Part shown: positions 50,001 to 63,406 of the stretch, piece by piece | Numbering within the stretch: position 1 is the first letter of the stretch | How the letters are laid out: each line of letters begins with the position of its first letter | Assembly: GCF_047663525.1 (NCBI RefSeq) | Contig: NC_092602.1 | Coordinates: 5,959,501 to 6,023,500 of the forward strand | Reading direction: 5' to 3' | Source: Anas platyrhynchos | Taxonomy: Eukaryota; Chordata; Aves; Anseriformes; Anatidae | DNA length: 64,000 nucleotides | Position numbers and translations under genes: made by a program | The notes under the pieces: model-generated | The model's database searches: none | What the model saw: only the letters and a program-made list of their open reading frames with translations | What the model was told of the DNA's origin: nothing

Positions 50001-53000
50001 ATTCATGTCAGTGAACTATTTTTCTTTTCTTTTAAGTGTTCAATTTGTGGAAGTAAAGACATTTGGTTTAAAAACAAAACCATTATGTGTTCTTATTCAT
50101 AACCACTTGAACAAAAAATGTAATTACTGGATAAATTAAAAAACACTTAAGAAATGTATGCAGCCTCATAAAAAGTAGACAATGAGCCTACTGGAAACAT
50201 GTTTGAAATTAGCCTGTTCAGCTGCACTGTATTGCAAAAACATGCAGTAACAAACTACATGAATCACGGACAATGAACTTCTAAAATTGTTGGGGTTTTG
50301 AAATCACTAAATTGAGAAGATTTCATTTAAGAGCATCTCATGGGTGGGCGGGAGAATCTAAACATTTATTTTTATTTTTATTTTTTGACTTGGAGAAAAG
50401 TTAAAGACCATTTACTTGTACTATATTCATAATTTTATTCTCCTCATTTTCCTCTACCCTACCCTTTCCATTACTGGGAATTGTAGGCATCTGGAGAGGA
50501 AAATGTGGGAAACGGTAAAAACGATGCTTGATTAAATTAGACACAAGACAATCCTTATTTATACTGCAAAAGCTAGAAGTTGTGCTAGTGAATAGCCATA
50601 GTGTCTATCTCAAATGTGTGAAAAATTAAGAACACTTCAAAAAAAAAATCCATTTGCAGCTCTTCCAGCTAATGACTAAAATTGTCCAGAATTTATCTGA
50701 AACTTTTTATCAAGACTGTGAGTCACAATAAGCAAGCTCTTACTTTTATATTCATGGAGGTTAAAAAAAACAAACACAAGTATATATAACATTAAAATAA
50801 ACCTTTCATTTTTCTTAGGAAAAGTTTGCAAATCTTAGTTTTCTAAGCGTGACTTCAGTTAGCAAAATCCTTATAGATTTATCTTTATTAAGCTGTACAA
50901 CTCAAAAATAAAATTTGAGCAGAGAAATGCAAGATTATCTTTCTCTTATTGATTTTTGTTGCCTTGCATTTTGAAGTAATTTGTATTGATCGTGTCTTTG
51001 TAATATTTGGATGTCAGAGAAGAGGCTAATTTCTAAGAAAATTGGAAAATGACAAGATGTAGAATTATACAAAGTCAGTAGCATAGCTACCACTGTTGCA
51101 TTTCAGTTAGGATTTGGACTTACTCTCATATAAACATGTGGGCCTATCTTGACAATAATGACTGTACTGGAAACAACAATTGAGAGGGGGGTGTTTTGGC
51201 AGCTTAGGCTTCTAAGCATGTCTTTTGCCTAGAAATGCATTATCTGACGTGAAATGCCAAACACTTCTTCTTTTTGATACTGATGAAACTTGGCTGACCT
51301 CCAGTACTGCTCCTGGTGTAAGAAGGGCCAAACTCATAACCCTGCCTGAATCCAGTGCTTGAGCCAGTTGTATTGCTCAAGTAAATATTTTTGTTATAAA
51401 TCTACTGTGCTTAAAAGCACAGCAAAGTTGACGTACCTTAATAACAATAAACCCAAGCGATTGCTTGACATTTTAGATTTGCTTTAACTTCCTGACATCT
51501 TTGTTTTTTCCTCCATGTTTAGTTTGAAGCAGAAGCAACACCTGCTGGTGAAAACAAAGTCTACGAAACTGCTGAGCCATCCTCCTGGAAGAACAGGTTT
51601 GATCATTACTGTAGGCTTTAGTAAGGTGTTGTAGAATAAAATAATCTTGTGTATCACTATTTGGACTCTAATTCTGGGAGGTGTCCAGAAGGGTAGGTAA
51701 CTGGCTCCTTTCCAGAGCACTTACCAGTAGTGAGGGGTAAGTGTGACACAGCTGATCTCCAGGAGGCTGGAAACTCCTTTCTAGTTCAGAGTTTTGGTCT
51801 TGCTGCTTGCAGTTTAATGCTGGCAGAATTAATTAGAAAGTTCCTATACCTTGCTACTACAGAAAAATGGTTGTTTGGTTAAGATTGGAAACCCAATGGT
51901 GTTGTGCATGTTCATCAATAAGTTGGCAGTAAAAGAAAACAGGGAATAAAACTTGAATACCCTGAGTTGGGAAACACGTTCCACCACATACCATCTAGGA
52001 TAATTATGCATGAGCAAGTGTCACTTGTGCTTGTATATGATATCCCTAAGTGGAACAACTTCTGTTCTAAGTAACACTATTGACAGAAGACAGCAAAGGA
52101 ACTCTCCTGGTTTGGTACACAGAAGTGAATGATTAGGCTATAGTGATTTCTCTTGTCTGATAAATTGAACATAATATGAAGTCAAGTAACCAGTAAAAGA
52201 CTTAAAGAGATGGTATCTTTTTATCAGTTTAAAAACAAATTGAACTTTGCAATGCAGAGACGTGGCCAAAACTTTCAACTGATAGCTCTGCACAAATGCA
52301 AACAGAACAGCAAATCTTCGACTTTAAAACATTCACTCGCAAAGGGAATGTAATTACACTGAAAGATATTTAGTTTAAGGAGTTGTTAGCTTTCAAAAGA
52401 ATCCTGAAAAAATGGCAGAAGCAGCAGTGTGAGTATATTAACATTTCTCCCCTGAAAACAGATTTGAATTATGTGTTAGGCCGCAGTGGGGGTTATCTTA
52501 AGATCAGGAGAAAATCAGGCACAGTAGGTCATTTTACTTGTGAGATACAGAAGAGAAATGCTGACAAGTGGGTGTACCGTTTGGAGGGTAAGCAGTGCAT
52601 GGAGGAAACATGAATACACTGGTCTGCAGGGTCTAATTCTGCACACTGTTGTTGCTCTCTGGGATAGGTAATAAAGTGATCCTCGATTTCAAAATATTTT
52701 TATAATAAGAAAAACATTATTTTTTCCTGTTAATGGATGTTTTGTTTCAGAAATGGAGCGGATGCTTTATAAAAGTGTTTGTTGTACCCTAGGCATTACT
52801 TAGTAATTGGACTTATAACTGAGGCTGGAGTGTATTAATGTGGAAGGGTGTGTTTGTCAACCTTTGTGGTTAACACGTGTTGCTTGACAAATTTGCAAGT
52901 GTCACATTGTGTTCTCTGTTTGTGAGACTTGTCTCCAAAACAAAGGGGAGTAATATGGACCAGAGTACTCTGCTGATTGTGGTCTGCCAGCTTGCAGCAA

Positions 53001-53648
53001 GTGCTTCCTAGAATATTGGCAGTTTGACTACTTTGTCAGCTTTGTCCCTTACCAATTAGGAGCTTTCACAACACCTTTGTGGCACTTTGATCTCCTGCAT
53101 GAAATGAAGGAGGGTAAAAAGCTCTCCCTAGGGTGAGTTTGGAGTTTATTTGGCGATCTAGCATGTTCAAAAATAAAAAGTGCACCTGTAGCTGAACGTG
53201 AATATTTAAATTGTGTGTTTGGAAACACCAGCACAGTGCCTCAGTCCTTGCAAGACAGAATCCTGTTTGGTGTGACAGTGACGTGAACAGGGCACAATAG
53301 ATCTGTCGGTGGCAGAACGCACGCCGTGAGAACGCCGGCCTGGGTGGAAATTTTCTTTTAGCCCAAATTCTCTCTCTTGCTGTGTGCGTAAGTTGGGTGA
53401 ATGGCAGTGATGCCTGTTTGTCTTAGAGGTTTGTTACTGTGAGGTAAGTCCAAACAAACGCCATTCAGTCGTTAGAACAGATGCTAATCTTCTTAATTTA
53501 TAACAAAGAAAATAAATTGCAAAGAAAAAAAAAAGCCTAAATAAGATTAAAAATCGTGATAAGGAAAGCTGCCATTAGGCACGGAGGGAAAACTTTTCCC
53601 ACTGAATGACAGCACTGGAAACGTGCTACATTTTCTACGGAATCAGAA
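47042..53648. other. Intergenic DNA, no gene recognised
   Basis: It is very AT-rich between about 49,800 and 51,500, with few open frames. It includes a T-box half site, TTTCACACCT, at 47,491-47,500. No exon, RNA gene or interspersed repeat is supported. The stretch next to the promoter (53,300-53,640) shows nothing recognisable. Confidence 0.55.
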
Positions 53649-53860
53649 TGATTCTATGGGTCCTATGATTCTATGATCCTATAGATCCTGTAGATCCTAT
53701 AGGTTCTATAGGTTTGATGATCCTATAGGTTCTATGATTCTAGATTCTATAGGTACTATACATTTTACAGATTCTATGATTATAGATTCCATGATTATAT
53801 AGTTCCTACAGATCCTACAGATTCTATGGGTTCTACAGTTCCTATAGATTCTATGATCCT
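53649..53860. repeat. Minisatellite of 8-10 bp units like GATTCTATGG/GATCCTATAG
   Basis: About 210 bp consist of degenerate units such as GATTCTATG, GATCCTATAG and GGTTCTATAG. The unit resembles the ATTCTATG octamer that ends CR1 elements, so the array may have grown from a CR1 tail, but no CR1 body is visible next to it. Many units contain the palindrome CTATAG. It ends about 230 bp before the CpG island. Confidence 0.88.
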
Positions 53861-54214
53861 GTTTCTGTCCCAAAGCTTGAGTTTCTAAACAAACTTTGTG
53901 TTTTGGACAGTGACAGTCGCTTTGTGTCCCCCGTGCAGGGCGCAGCAGCCGGTCTGTGTGAGGCTCAGGCCGCTGAGCTGTGACCTGCACCTGTGGGTTC
54001 CTGCGGGCTGGATGCAGCGGGACACTGGGGACGTTGAAAATCCCCAATTTTTGGGCTTTCTTATGAACAAAATCCACAATAACGACACGAGACAGCTTCA
54101 CCCTGCGGCGTGCCCCCCCCTCCCTCAGCCTCTACCCTGCCGGGGTGCCCACCGGCCTCCCCAGCCCCCCATTTCCCTCACCCCAACCCCCGTGCGCGCT
54201 CCCGCCTGCGCGCC

Positions 54215-54360
54215 CCCGGCGGGGCGGGGCCGCGAGCCGTGAGGGGAGGGAGGGGAGCGGGTGGGCGGAGCCTCCCGCCTCGCCCCGCCCCCTCCCGCCG
54301 CGGGTCACGTGTGCCGGCGGCGCCCAATGGCGAGGCGCGGTGCGGCGGGCGGCCGCCATT

Positions 54361-54365
<5 letters not shown>
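54215..54365 (+). promoter_or_regulatory. MED13L: TATA-less core and proximal promoter of MED13L
   Basis: Visible motifs in order are: a GC box GGGGCGGGGC at 54,221-54,230; GTGGGCGGAG at 54,261-54,270; an inverted GC box GCCCCGCCCC at 54,282-54,291; an E-box TCACGTG at 54,305-54,311; a CCAAT box at 54,324-54,328; and a YY1-type GCCGCCATT at 54,352-54,360. There is no TATA box. In CpG-island promoters a YY1 site often lies just downstream of the start of transcription, so initiation near 54,330-54,370 is inferred, not seen. Confidence 0.65.
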
Positions 54366-55011
<646 letters not shown>

Positions 55012-55048
55012 TGATTTGGGTACCGGGGGGGAGGTGGGTCGCGGCCAG

Positions 55049-55069
55049 CCCCCCCCCCCGGGGGGGGGG
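55049..55069. repeat. C11-G10 perfect inverted homopolymer
   Basis: Eleven C are followed directly by ten G. This is self-complementary with no loop and can also form quadruplex or i-motif structures. Homopolymer lengths here are prone to sequencing error. Confidence 0.9.
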
Positions 55070-56452
55070 TTTTCAGAGCCCCGCTAGCGTGGGGCTGCTC
55101 CTCCCGCTGGCTCCTCCCTCGGCTCGGCGCCCCGGGGTTGCTTCGTGCTGCTGCGCCCTCCCCGCTCGGCTGCTGGGGGGCAGGAGCTGGATGGAGCGGC
55201 CCCCTCCCCGGTAAGGCGCTGCCAGCCCTGGGGGGGTCCCTCCTGGCAGGGACAAGCACCATGTCGGGGCTGGGGGCCTCTGCCCTGCCTCTGTGTGTAT
55301 GGGGCTCGGGTGGGCAGAAACGCTGTTTGTTTGTGTTGTGTTTTTTGGTTTTTTTTTTTCGGTGGAGGGAAGCAGCTGAAAATGGGCTCTGGTGGTTGGG
55401 CGGCTAGCGGAGATGTCATCCTCCCGTCTGGTTGGCGATCGACAACTTTGTACTCGGCTCGCTTGGTTTAACGCTGCAGGAATTACGTTATCAGCCAGCT
55501 GCAGCTTCGTGAGCTAAATTTAAAGCGAGAAAACGGTCTGGTTCCGTGTCAGGGCAAGGCCGCTTGGAAATGGGGTTGTTGCTGTGCCTTATTTTACCTG
55601 CCACCTGCAGGAGCTGCGTCCCTTGTGGCAGGGCAGCAGCCGGGTGAGTGGGAGGGCTGCTGGATCAGCCCGAGCCTTCTCCTGCTGCTGGGGCAGGGGG
55701 AAGGAGGAGCTCACGGTGCGTGGCATGGTACAGCTACCACAAACTTGGAACGCAGGCTTGGCTGTAGGATACAAAAGCTCTTGGTGGGTAGCATCTCCCT
55801 AAGCCGGTGCTCTAGGAGAATTGGAGGTGGGTGAACACGTTGATTTTTAGGTTTTGCTTTCCTTTCCAACAGAAAGGAAGAGACTCATGTTAGCTTTTCT
55901 AGGAATTAAGGGGGAGGGGGGAAGAAAATGAACTCAAAATGTGAATGATCAATCTTTTTGTTTAATATTTTTTTTCTGTTGCTGTATGTTTGTTATTCTG
56001 CTCCTGATGGCTTGTTTATGTCTGTGTGCTTACTGTATTTTGCTCATACCTACTGAGAATTTGGGACAAGTGCTGTCGTCACTTATGCTGCTAGGAAACT
56101 GGCCCAGAGGTTCTTCTGTGAGAATAAACGCAGTTCTTATTTCTGGCTCTTTGATGAACTTTTACGTTACTTAGGCTTGTACGTAGGCTTCTGCTTGACA
56201 GAGTTTTCTGGGACATGCCGGTGTGTGGCAGCGCTACGTGTGTGGAGGTGCAGGGATTGTTACAGTGATCCTGAATACACGCAGAGAAAAAACCATAAGC
56301 ACGAGGGAGACGATTGGATCAGGTTGTAAGAGCGAGGTAGTGAATGTTTATCCTTTATGTGTAGAGTTGTGAGGTCCCCGTTTATTCACGGAAAATCGAT
56401 TAGCGTGTTTCTGAGGAGCATAACTTCACGTAGCTGCAAACTGCAGATCTGT

Positions 56453-56476
56453 CACCGCCAACGTTAATTGGCGGTG
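56453..56476. other. Inverted repeat CACCGCCAA-N6-TTGGCGGTG
   Basis: Perfect 9-bp arms (56,453-56,461 and 56,468-56,476) surround CGTTAA. Each arm contains TTGGCGG, which resembles an E2F-type site. It lies about 1.5 kb into intron 1. Regulatory use is inference only. Confidence 0.85.
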
Positions 56477-59400
56477 TGCAATTAGCGCGCGTTAGAATGT
56501 GGAGTTATTTCATAGTCGCTGTGGTTTGGTCTGTCTGCTTTGTTTTTTCACCCTACTAGGGAAATGTGAAATCTTTACACGGGTGCGTAACACTGTCAAA
56601 ATAAATCCAGCTGAATTCTTTTGCGAGTGGGCTTACTAATGATAATGAGTTTAATGTGCCACCCTTTAATCTCCTGTGTGACTTTGTGGGAGCTCTCCAT
56701 ACCTGGTGTGTGGTGCTGTGCATCCAACTGCAATGCTTTTATTGTTTCCTGGCCCTATGTGCAAAAAGTATCCAGTTAAATAGTATCTTTAATGTATATA
56801 CATGCATATATACAAACACATGGTGACTGTTAGTGTGAGTTACTTTCAGTTACATCACTGTTTGTCGGGGTTTACGTACCAGTGCGGGGTACTGGGAAAG
56901 GAAATACTGACTGGGAACCTGTAGCTGACAGCAGTTGACCTTTTCACCTCAGATTGTCATATTCTTTTAAAAATTTATGAAGTGTTAAAGCTACAGTAGT
57001 CTGGATTACTAATTAGAGAAGCTTTTGCCAATCATTTACTTTTACAGTGCAGCAGCAGAAGAGGGTGCACAACCCTGCCAGCCGGGGATGGGAAATCACC
57101 CTTCTTTAGGTGTGTTGTGAGACTGTCTGAAACCCGTCCTGCTGGTAGGCGCCGGCTGCTAGAGGTCATTGTTTATCTCCCGCTTTGTTTTGGGCTGGAA
57201 TCGAGAAGGAATGCTCTCGCCTGGAGAGCTGCAGCTCAGAAATGGGATGTCTGCGTGCTGGTGTTGAGGCACACTTCATCCCACGAGCACTGGTTTCTGA
57301 GGAGCGGTGTCTTCCCTGCCCAGAGCAGCCCAGGCTCTGCTGCGAGTCTGTGCTGGTCGCTGTCGTGGATTTGGGTTGCTTTGGCAGTTCGGGAATTGTA
57401 GCTTATTTTTCTGTCAGCTGCAGGCAGCTTAGAGAGATGACAGACACTGCTTTTTATTTGAGTCTCTTCAGGGGAAATAATTTCTGAAAGTATTTTACGT
57501 TTGTATGAAAAACATTACCTAAAGCTTTCTAGTAACCGATTCTGCTTTATTGGTGATGTCCAGAACGTGCGCAGGTTTGTAGCTTACAGTATTTCACGTG
57601 AGGGGAAGGCGTAGCCTGACGTGAGTCTGACAAACCCAGCTCTGAGCATCCAGCCACGAAAGAGCTCTCGGGCTTGCGCAGCTGCGTGTCGTGAGGTGTC
57701 CCCCTGGACACGGCGATGCGCAGGGCTGCAGCCTGCGCCGTGCATTGTTCTGTGCTGAGGCAGGAATCCAGCGCCCTTCGAGAAAACGGGGTGGTGTGTG
57801 TGTGTGTGCTCTGCCGGGCAGGGCAGCGTGCACAAAGACATCTGGGCTTCTGCTGTAAACGTCAAGCGTCTTTGAGCAAGATGATGCAAGGGTCGCTTTG
57901 GATATTTGTCATCGGAGTGCACCTTGGATGAGAACTTGTCTGCGCTCCGTGGAGAGATGGGCTCATTAAAACACACCAGCGGCTGCACTTCTAGCCCAGC
58001 AGGAGAAGAAATGATATTTATCCAAACTGTTTCGGCAGCAGTCAAAATGTCTGCTGCTGTTTTGGAAAAAAGGCTGTTTGTTTGTCAAAACATTACTTAA
58101 TAAACTGGCCCTTAACACTTTCTTATTTAAATCCTAATGAAGAGTTGGCTATTAACTACCTCCAGACAAAATGCTGCGAGGTAACATGCTGGGCTTGGAG
58201 TTTTAATACCATCCTCCTCTGAATAATCCTGAATCACAGAGGTAGCCTTACTGAAATTAATTTGATTCTTCCTGTGCATAAGGGTTAATCACATGAAGGT
58301 AAAGGCTTGCATGAGGTACCGAGACGTTTCCTCACCTGTCCGGCTTGGCTGCTGTAGTGATCAACAGGCACGAGTCGCTCTCTGAAATGGGGCTGAGGTT
58401 GCACAATAACTTGTGTGCTGCAGCTGGAGAAAGCGGGCAGCAAGGTGTCAGGAGTGACCGAAAATCTGGAGCAGCTTTCGTGTGGTGGAAGGTTAGGTGC
58501 TGTGGGAGGCTTCAGCCTGGAGAACACGATGGTGTGCTTGGGAAGTGATACGGATTTATGTAACGCTTTATAGCATCTGCTAGCAAAGAGGTCAGGAGCA
58601 CTTGTTTAAATGCATTCTTACAGAAACCTGCTGCAAGAAAGGGCTGGAGAACAGGGATTTGGTCTTTGCTTCTGTTGGTGCTCCAAGTCGAACTTATAGG
58701 GTTGCTGGGGGGGTTCTGCATTTGGCTCAACAGCAGTGACAGGAGCTGACTACGATCAGTGGGTCTTGTGGCTGTTTTCATAATGAAACTGAAAGGGGCC
58801 AAGGGGATCCGAGAGGGTGTTTGAAATTTGTGCTTAAAGGTTTTTTGTGGCATCTGAAAGCGAAGGTCAGGAATGCAGAGATTGCTGTAGAAGTTCTCTT
58901 GGTTCTCTTTGGTGGTGCATAACTATCAGTAAAAGACTTCATTGTAAATGGTTGGTTGCCCAACCAAATCCATAAGCAGTAGGAAATGAACCCGTATTAG
59001 CTCTTGGTTATAAGCGTGGGGCTGCAAGGCAGGTAGGATGCTGCCTCTCTCCGTGGTAGGTATCGTGCTTGTTTCACATTTTACGGAGGTGTGACTTTAT
59101 GTATATATTTTTAAGAAATGGAATTAACTTCTGAAATTTCCCAGCAGTATTGGATTCTTCAGTTACTTTTTCTTCTGAGTTTTATTGGGTAACAGGATAG
59201 AAGTAGGAAAGCTACATTAGAAAGCTTGCTCACTTTAATCTCACAGGAGATTATTTATTTGGAATTGGAAGAATCTCCAGGGGTAGACTTTTTTTGTCCT
59301 GTTGGAGAGTATTCAGGAGTTTAACGGTGTCCCTCCAGGTGTGAACTTAAAGAAAATAGCTGTGGGTTCCCAAAGAGGTTGGGGCAGAGCGGCCTTCGGA

Positions 59401-59746
59401 GCGGTGCTACCTTCAGCCTGCCCCCCCCTTGGGGATGGAGTCGATGTGTTGGGTAACCGACCTCTTCTGAATAACACACGAGGAAAATGAGGAGGAGTTA
59501 TATTTGCGGATCAGGACAAGGCGTGCCCAAGGGTCCCGAGCTAGCCAGTGGGAAATATTTGCGGGAAGATTTCTTGACCTCTGGTGAGGTTCTGAGCGTG
59601 CACACGGGGCTGGGAAACCTTGCCCAAGGACCAGGTCCTGCTTCTTGTAGCAGCATGAGTCCTTTGCAGAGAGGGCTGCTGTCAGCATTAGCACAACTCA
59701 GAAAATACTCACATTGCAGTGATGCGGCTGACCTGCTTATCTAGGA

Positions 59747-59769
59747 TTTTTTTTTTTTTTTTTTTTTTT
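59747..59769. repeat. Poly(T) tract, 23 T
   Basis: Uninterrupted T run in MED13L intron 1, ending in AGGAAAC. No adjacent retroelement is recognised. Confidence 0.93.
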
Positions 59770-62700
59770 AGGAAACACAACTTTCACTTGCTCTAACACT
59801 AGCTGAAAAAACCTTTCTGGATGTTTCTACATAACTGGTGCAGCATTGACATCAGAACCCCGGTTCTCAACAACGTTTTGATCCCAAGGGTTTTTTTCTT
59901 TCCCTTCTGCTTCTGAGAGCACCTCCTCATGTGAGAGAGATTAAAGAAGGAACTCTTTAATCCTATACGTAGACCTTTCTTCTATTATTTTCCTTCTTTA
60001 CAATACAATTATCTTGAAGAAATCTATAGAAACTGAAATCTTTAAACTTCAGGGAAGAAAATTCTGTGAGATAGCTGCTGGCTGTTAACTGGATCGGGTT
60101 GGTCACTAGGTGAAAAAGGAATTTTTATGGATGTTCTTCCCTTTTCTTTGTATCTCTAATTATTCAGAAATGCTATTCCTTGGTGAAGGGTGTGTGTATG
60201 TGTAGATAGACTGCTCTTTAAATGCCCGGAGGTATCAATGTTACAGGCATGGCATACTTTGTAACCAGCCGAACACTTGTGCTTGTTGGGGAAAGCTTTC
60301 TGGTTGCTGCTGAGAGCTCTCAACCTTCTGTCTCTGCTCTGCCTTGGTTGCTGCAGGGAATCCCCACCCTGTCTTCACTTCTACCCCCTTAGCTGTGGCA
60401 GCATCCTTTTGTCTGTTTGCCTAAACCATCCCTGCTCTTACCGAGAACGCTGCTGCAGTTTTCTGTCCCATCCTGTGGCTGGGACCGTGTTGTGCCCCTG
60501 CTTTCTCTCGTTGTCTTCCCTTGCTCTTACATCTCCTGCATTACTGGGACTTCTTCCAAAGGTGTCAGCCCTGTTCTGCCTTTGATTTTTTTTTTTTTTG
60601 TTTGTACCAAGTGAATCCTAACTCCCATAGGTGCTGTTGTCATCAAAAGTGAACTACCAACTACCATCTTTTGATTGTTTTCCTAGTTTTTTTCTAGCTC
60701 GTGGTGTTTGAGTAAGGTTACTAGTCGATGTCCATGGACTTAACTGCATTGCTGTCCTGAACCCTTTCTTAATCTTGTGTGTGTGATGCCTGCAGGCAAC
60801 TGAGTAGCTCTGGCTAGGTGCAGGTCTGTCCTGGCTCTTGTCCTGAGGCCGACCAGCTCAGCTTTGTACTCTTTCGATCCCCGTATTCCTTCCCCCCTTC
60901 GCGTTCTCTGCATGAGCCGTGCGCTGCTGTTTTCCCGCAGAGTCCAGCACAGTGGGATTTGGGACTTGGTGATGCCATGGTAACACAAATAATATGAAAA
61001 AATACTGCACTGATTAGAAGCATGCTTGTTTTAGTATTATCCTGCCAGTTTTTAAAATGCACGAGTGTTTTCCCACATCCCAGTCCTTCTTGATTTGTTT
61101 ATACAGAGCGTGTATTTACACGGGGGGCATCCTTCTTGCTCAGCCCAAGTTCCGCTACTGCTTGCATTTGAAGCTCCTCTCTCCCAGCATTTCCTGCCAT
61201 CAGCTGGCAGTTTCCAAGAGATACCAGCTAATAAAGACACATTCCTCTACCAAACCCCACAGCACCCCTCAAACATGGTGCTGAGCTAGATTCCCTCCGC
61301 AGGCACTGTGAGGTGCATACGCAATGCTCCCAATGGCCGCGTGTGTCGCTTCCTGCCAGGGCTTCAGTGGGTTGTGTGGTCTGGGGTTTCTGTGCTCTAA
61401 AATGGTGATGACGACTGAAAACGGACCATTTTGCCTTGTAGTACGTTTAACTTTTGGGTCAGGAGCTTTCTCTGCTTGTTACACAGTGAGGTGATGCCTG
61501 TGTTTTCATAGATGACAGATCTAAGAGGTCTAAGTGCTCTTTTTGTTGGCTTGTTTGGGGATTTTTGATTAGTTTTGATAAATCCTGACTTGCTTCCTAC
61601 CTCAGACAGTGTTATTTCTCACTGACTCATTTGTGGCTTAATTAACTTTCCAAAACTGAATTGCAATGGCGCGTATGGAAATACAACCTGAGCTTTTAGT
61701 GGCATTCTCTCCTTTGTTTCCTTGAAACAGGAAATTTTGTGTGTTGCTGTTGTGTAATGTGCCTCTAGGCAATATTTATGCTTATGTGATTAACACAGAT
61801 GAGGTCAAACATACACAAAGGCCTTGTCCCCATGCTAAGGAACGAATATAATTAACTTATGAAAATGGAGAAAAATGGCTGGTCCCCTAAAATTAATTTT
61901 TAAGTGTAAGATATGACATGCTTTTATTTCTGTGTCACTTCTAGGTACTTTCTTCTCTCTCCAACCACAGTTGCAGTGTAATGTACTGCTCTCAGCTTTC
62001 TATGAAAGGAAAATAATATTAATTACAGGGAAAAGTTGTGCTTCCCCTCGACCCTTTCATTTTTCTCCCTCCCCCTTCATTCTTTTCTATGCCTTAGTGA
62101 CCGTGAAAGGATTCACGAGCTCGCATTTAAGCCCAGATCAGGCTACTGACATGGTGAAAACCTCTTCCTCTGAGCTCGTGCCCTGTACCCCTGACTCCTT
62201 CCTCCCCCTGCCAGCGTTGGGCAGCAGCATGGGTTGCAGCCAAGTCTGAGTGGCTTTGTGACCCCAGCCGTGTGTCAGAGAAGGACACTTAAAGCTTGTT
62301 CAGTAAAACTCTACTTAATTCATCCTTTAGTTGCAAAGGAGTTACGCTGCAGTCAACGCCTTGTTGTTCTTACTGCTCTATGTTTGTGCATAAAATACAA
62401 CATTTTGTCAGGACAGAGGATCGAGAAGAAAACTTGGAGGTAAAGTCCCCTATACTACTGATCCAGGTATTTGCAGTCCTCTGTTTTTTGGTAACGGTGC
62501 TTTCAGAGCTAACGGGTATGAGATACAAGTTTCAAAATGTGTTGGATTGTGACAGTACCAAACCTTATTTTTTTTTCTCCTTGGAGTCTCTAGTTTACTC
62601 GGAAGCTTTCAGATCTCGTCTGGTACATCTGCACTTGCTTAGGGTTGGGTTTTTCTAAGTCTCGGTTCACAGTCATAGATGGTCCGCACTGCTACTGAAT

Positions 62701-63090
62701 TTGTAGCTGGGGCTAGACAAGCTATGAAATCAATTCCAGGAATGTCTTGCAGTAACCATGCCAAACACTTTTATACAAAAAAAAATAATTTATCTGCTGG
62801 CAGAGTAGGTTAATTGGTTAAATGACTTTGTTCTGAATTTGCTGGTTTTATTGTAAGCCTGGTGTTTCTGATTATTTAATTCTGTTTGTGTGTTTTAATA
62901 CAATTTTAAGTTGAGTTCTCTGGATTTCCAGAATTTCCTGCTGGTAAAAGGTGCTGGATCCTTGTATTTGCAGGAGTGACAGTCAGAAAGTTGGCAAAGT
63001 GAATCTACATGACCAGTCATGTAGTGGATTTATGCACTTCTTTCTATGTTAAGGAAGATTCATATGGAAGAATTCTTGAGAGGGGTAGGC

Positions 63091-63112
63091 TTTTTTTTTT
63101 TTTTTTTTTTTT
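63091..63112. repeat. Poly(T) tract, 22 T
   Basis: Uninterrupted T run about 50 bp before the GC-rich patch at 63.2 kb. Confidence 0.93.
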
Positions 63113-63164
63113 ATAAGGCTAAGGGCTTTTGGCAGGCTGCCTACCAGTTCAGGCATTCCTTGCT

Positions 63165-63320
63165 GTCCCCGCTGAGGGTGGACGGTGTTGGTGTTGGTGC
63201 TGGAGGACGGAGGCTGCCCGGCTGCGGATGTGCTGCCGCGACCGTCCCAGCCCGCGGCGAGGAGGCTGGGCCAGGGCCGGTTGGGGCAGGCAGCGCGAAG
63301 CAACCACGTGAGCTGCTGCT
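63165..63320. other. Small GC- and CpG-rich patch in intron 1
   Basis: About 155 bp with many CpG (CCCCGCTG, GGACGGTG, CGGCTGCGG, GCCGCGACCG, CCCGCGGCGAGG, GGCAGCGCG) lies between two poly(T) tracts in otherwise CpG-poor intron. It includes a CACGTG E-box at 63,305-63,310. It is too short for a standard CpG island call. It may be an internal regulatory element or the remnant of a GC-rich insertion. No exon is supported. Confidence 0.5.
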
Positions 63321-63389
63321 GGTGGTCACGAAGCAGCTGCTCTTAGATGTGGTGTTCAAAAATGTTCGAGTTCTCAGCTCTGAGATGCC

Positions 63390-63406
63390 TTTTTTTTTTT
63401 TTTTTT
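63390..63406. repeat. Poly(T) tract, 17 T
   Basis: Uninterrupted T run on the right flank of the GC-rich patch. Confidence 0.93.
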
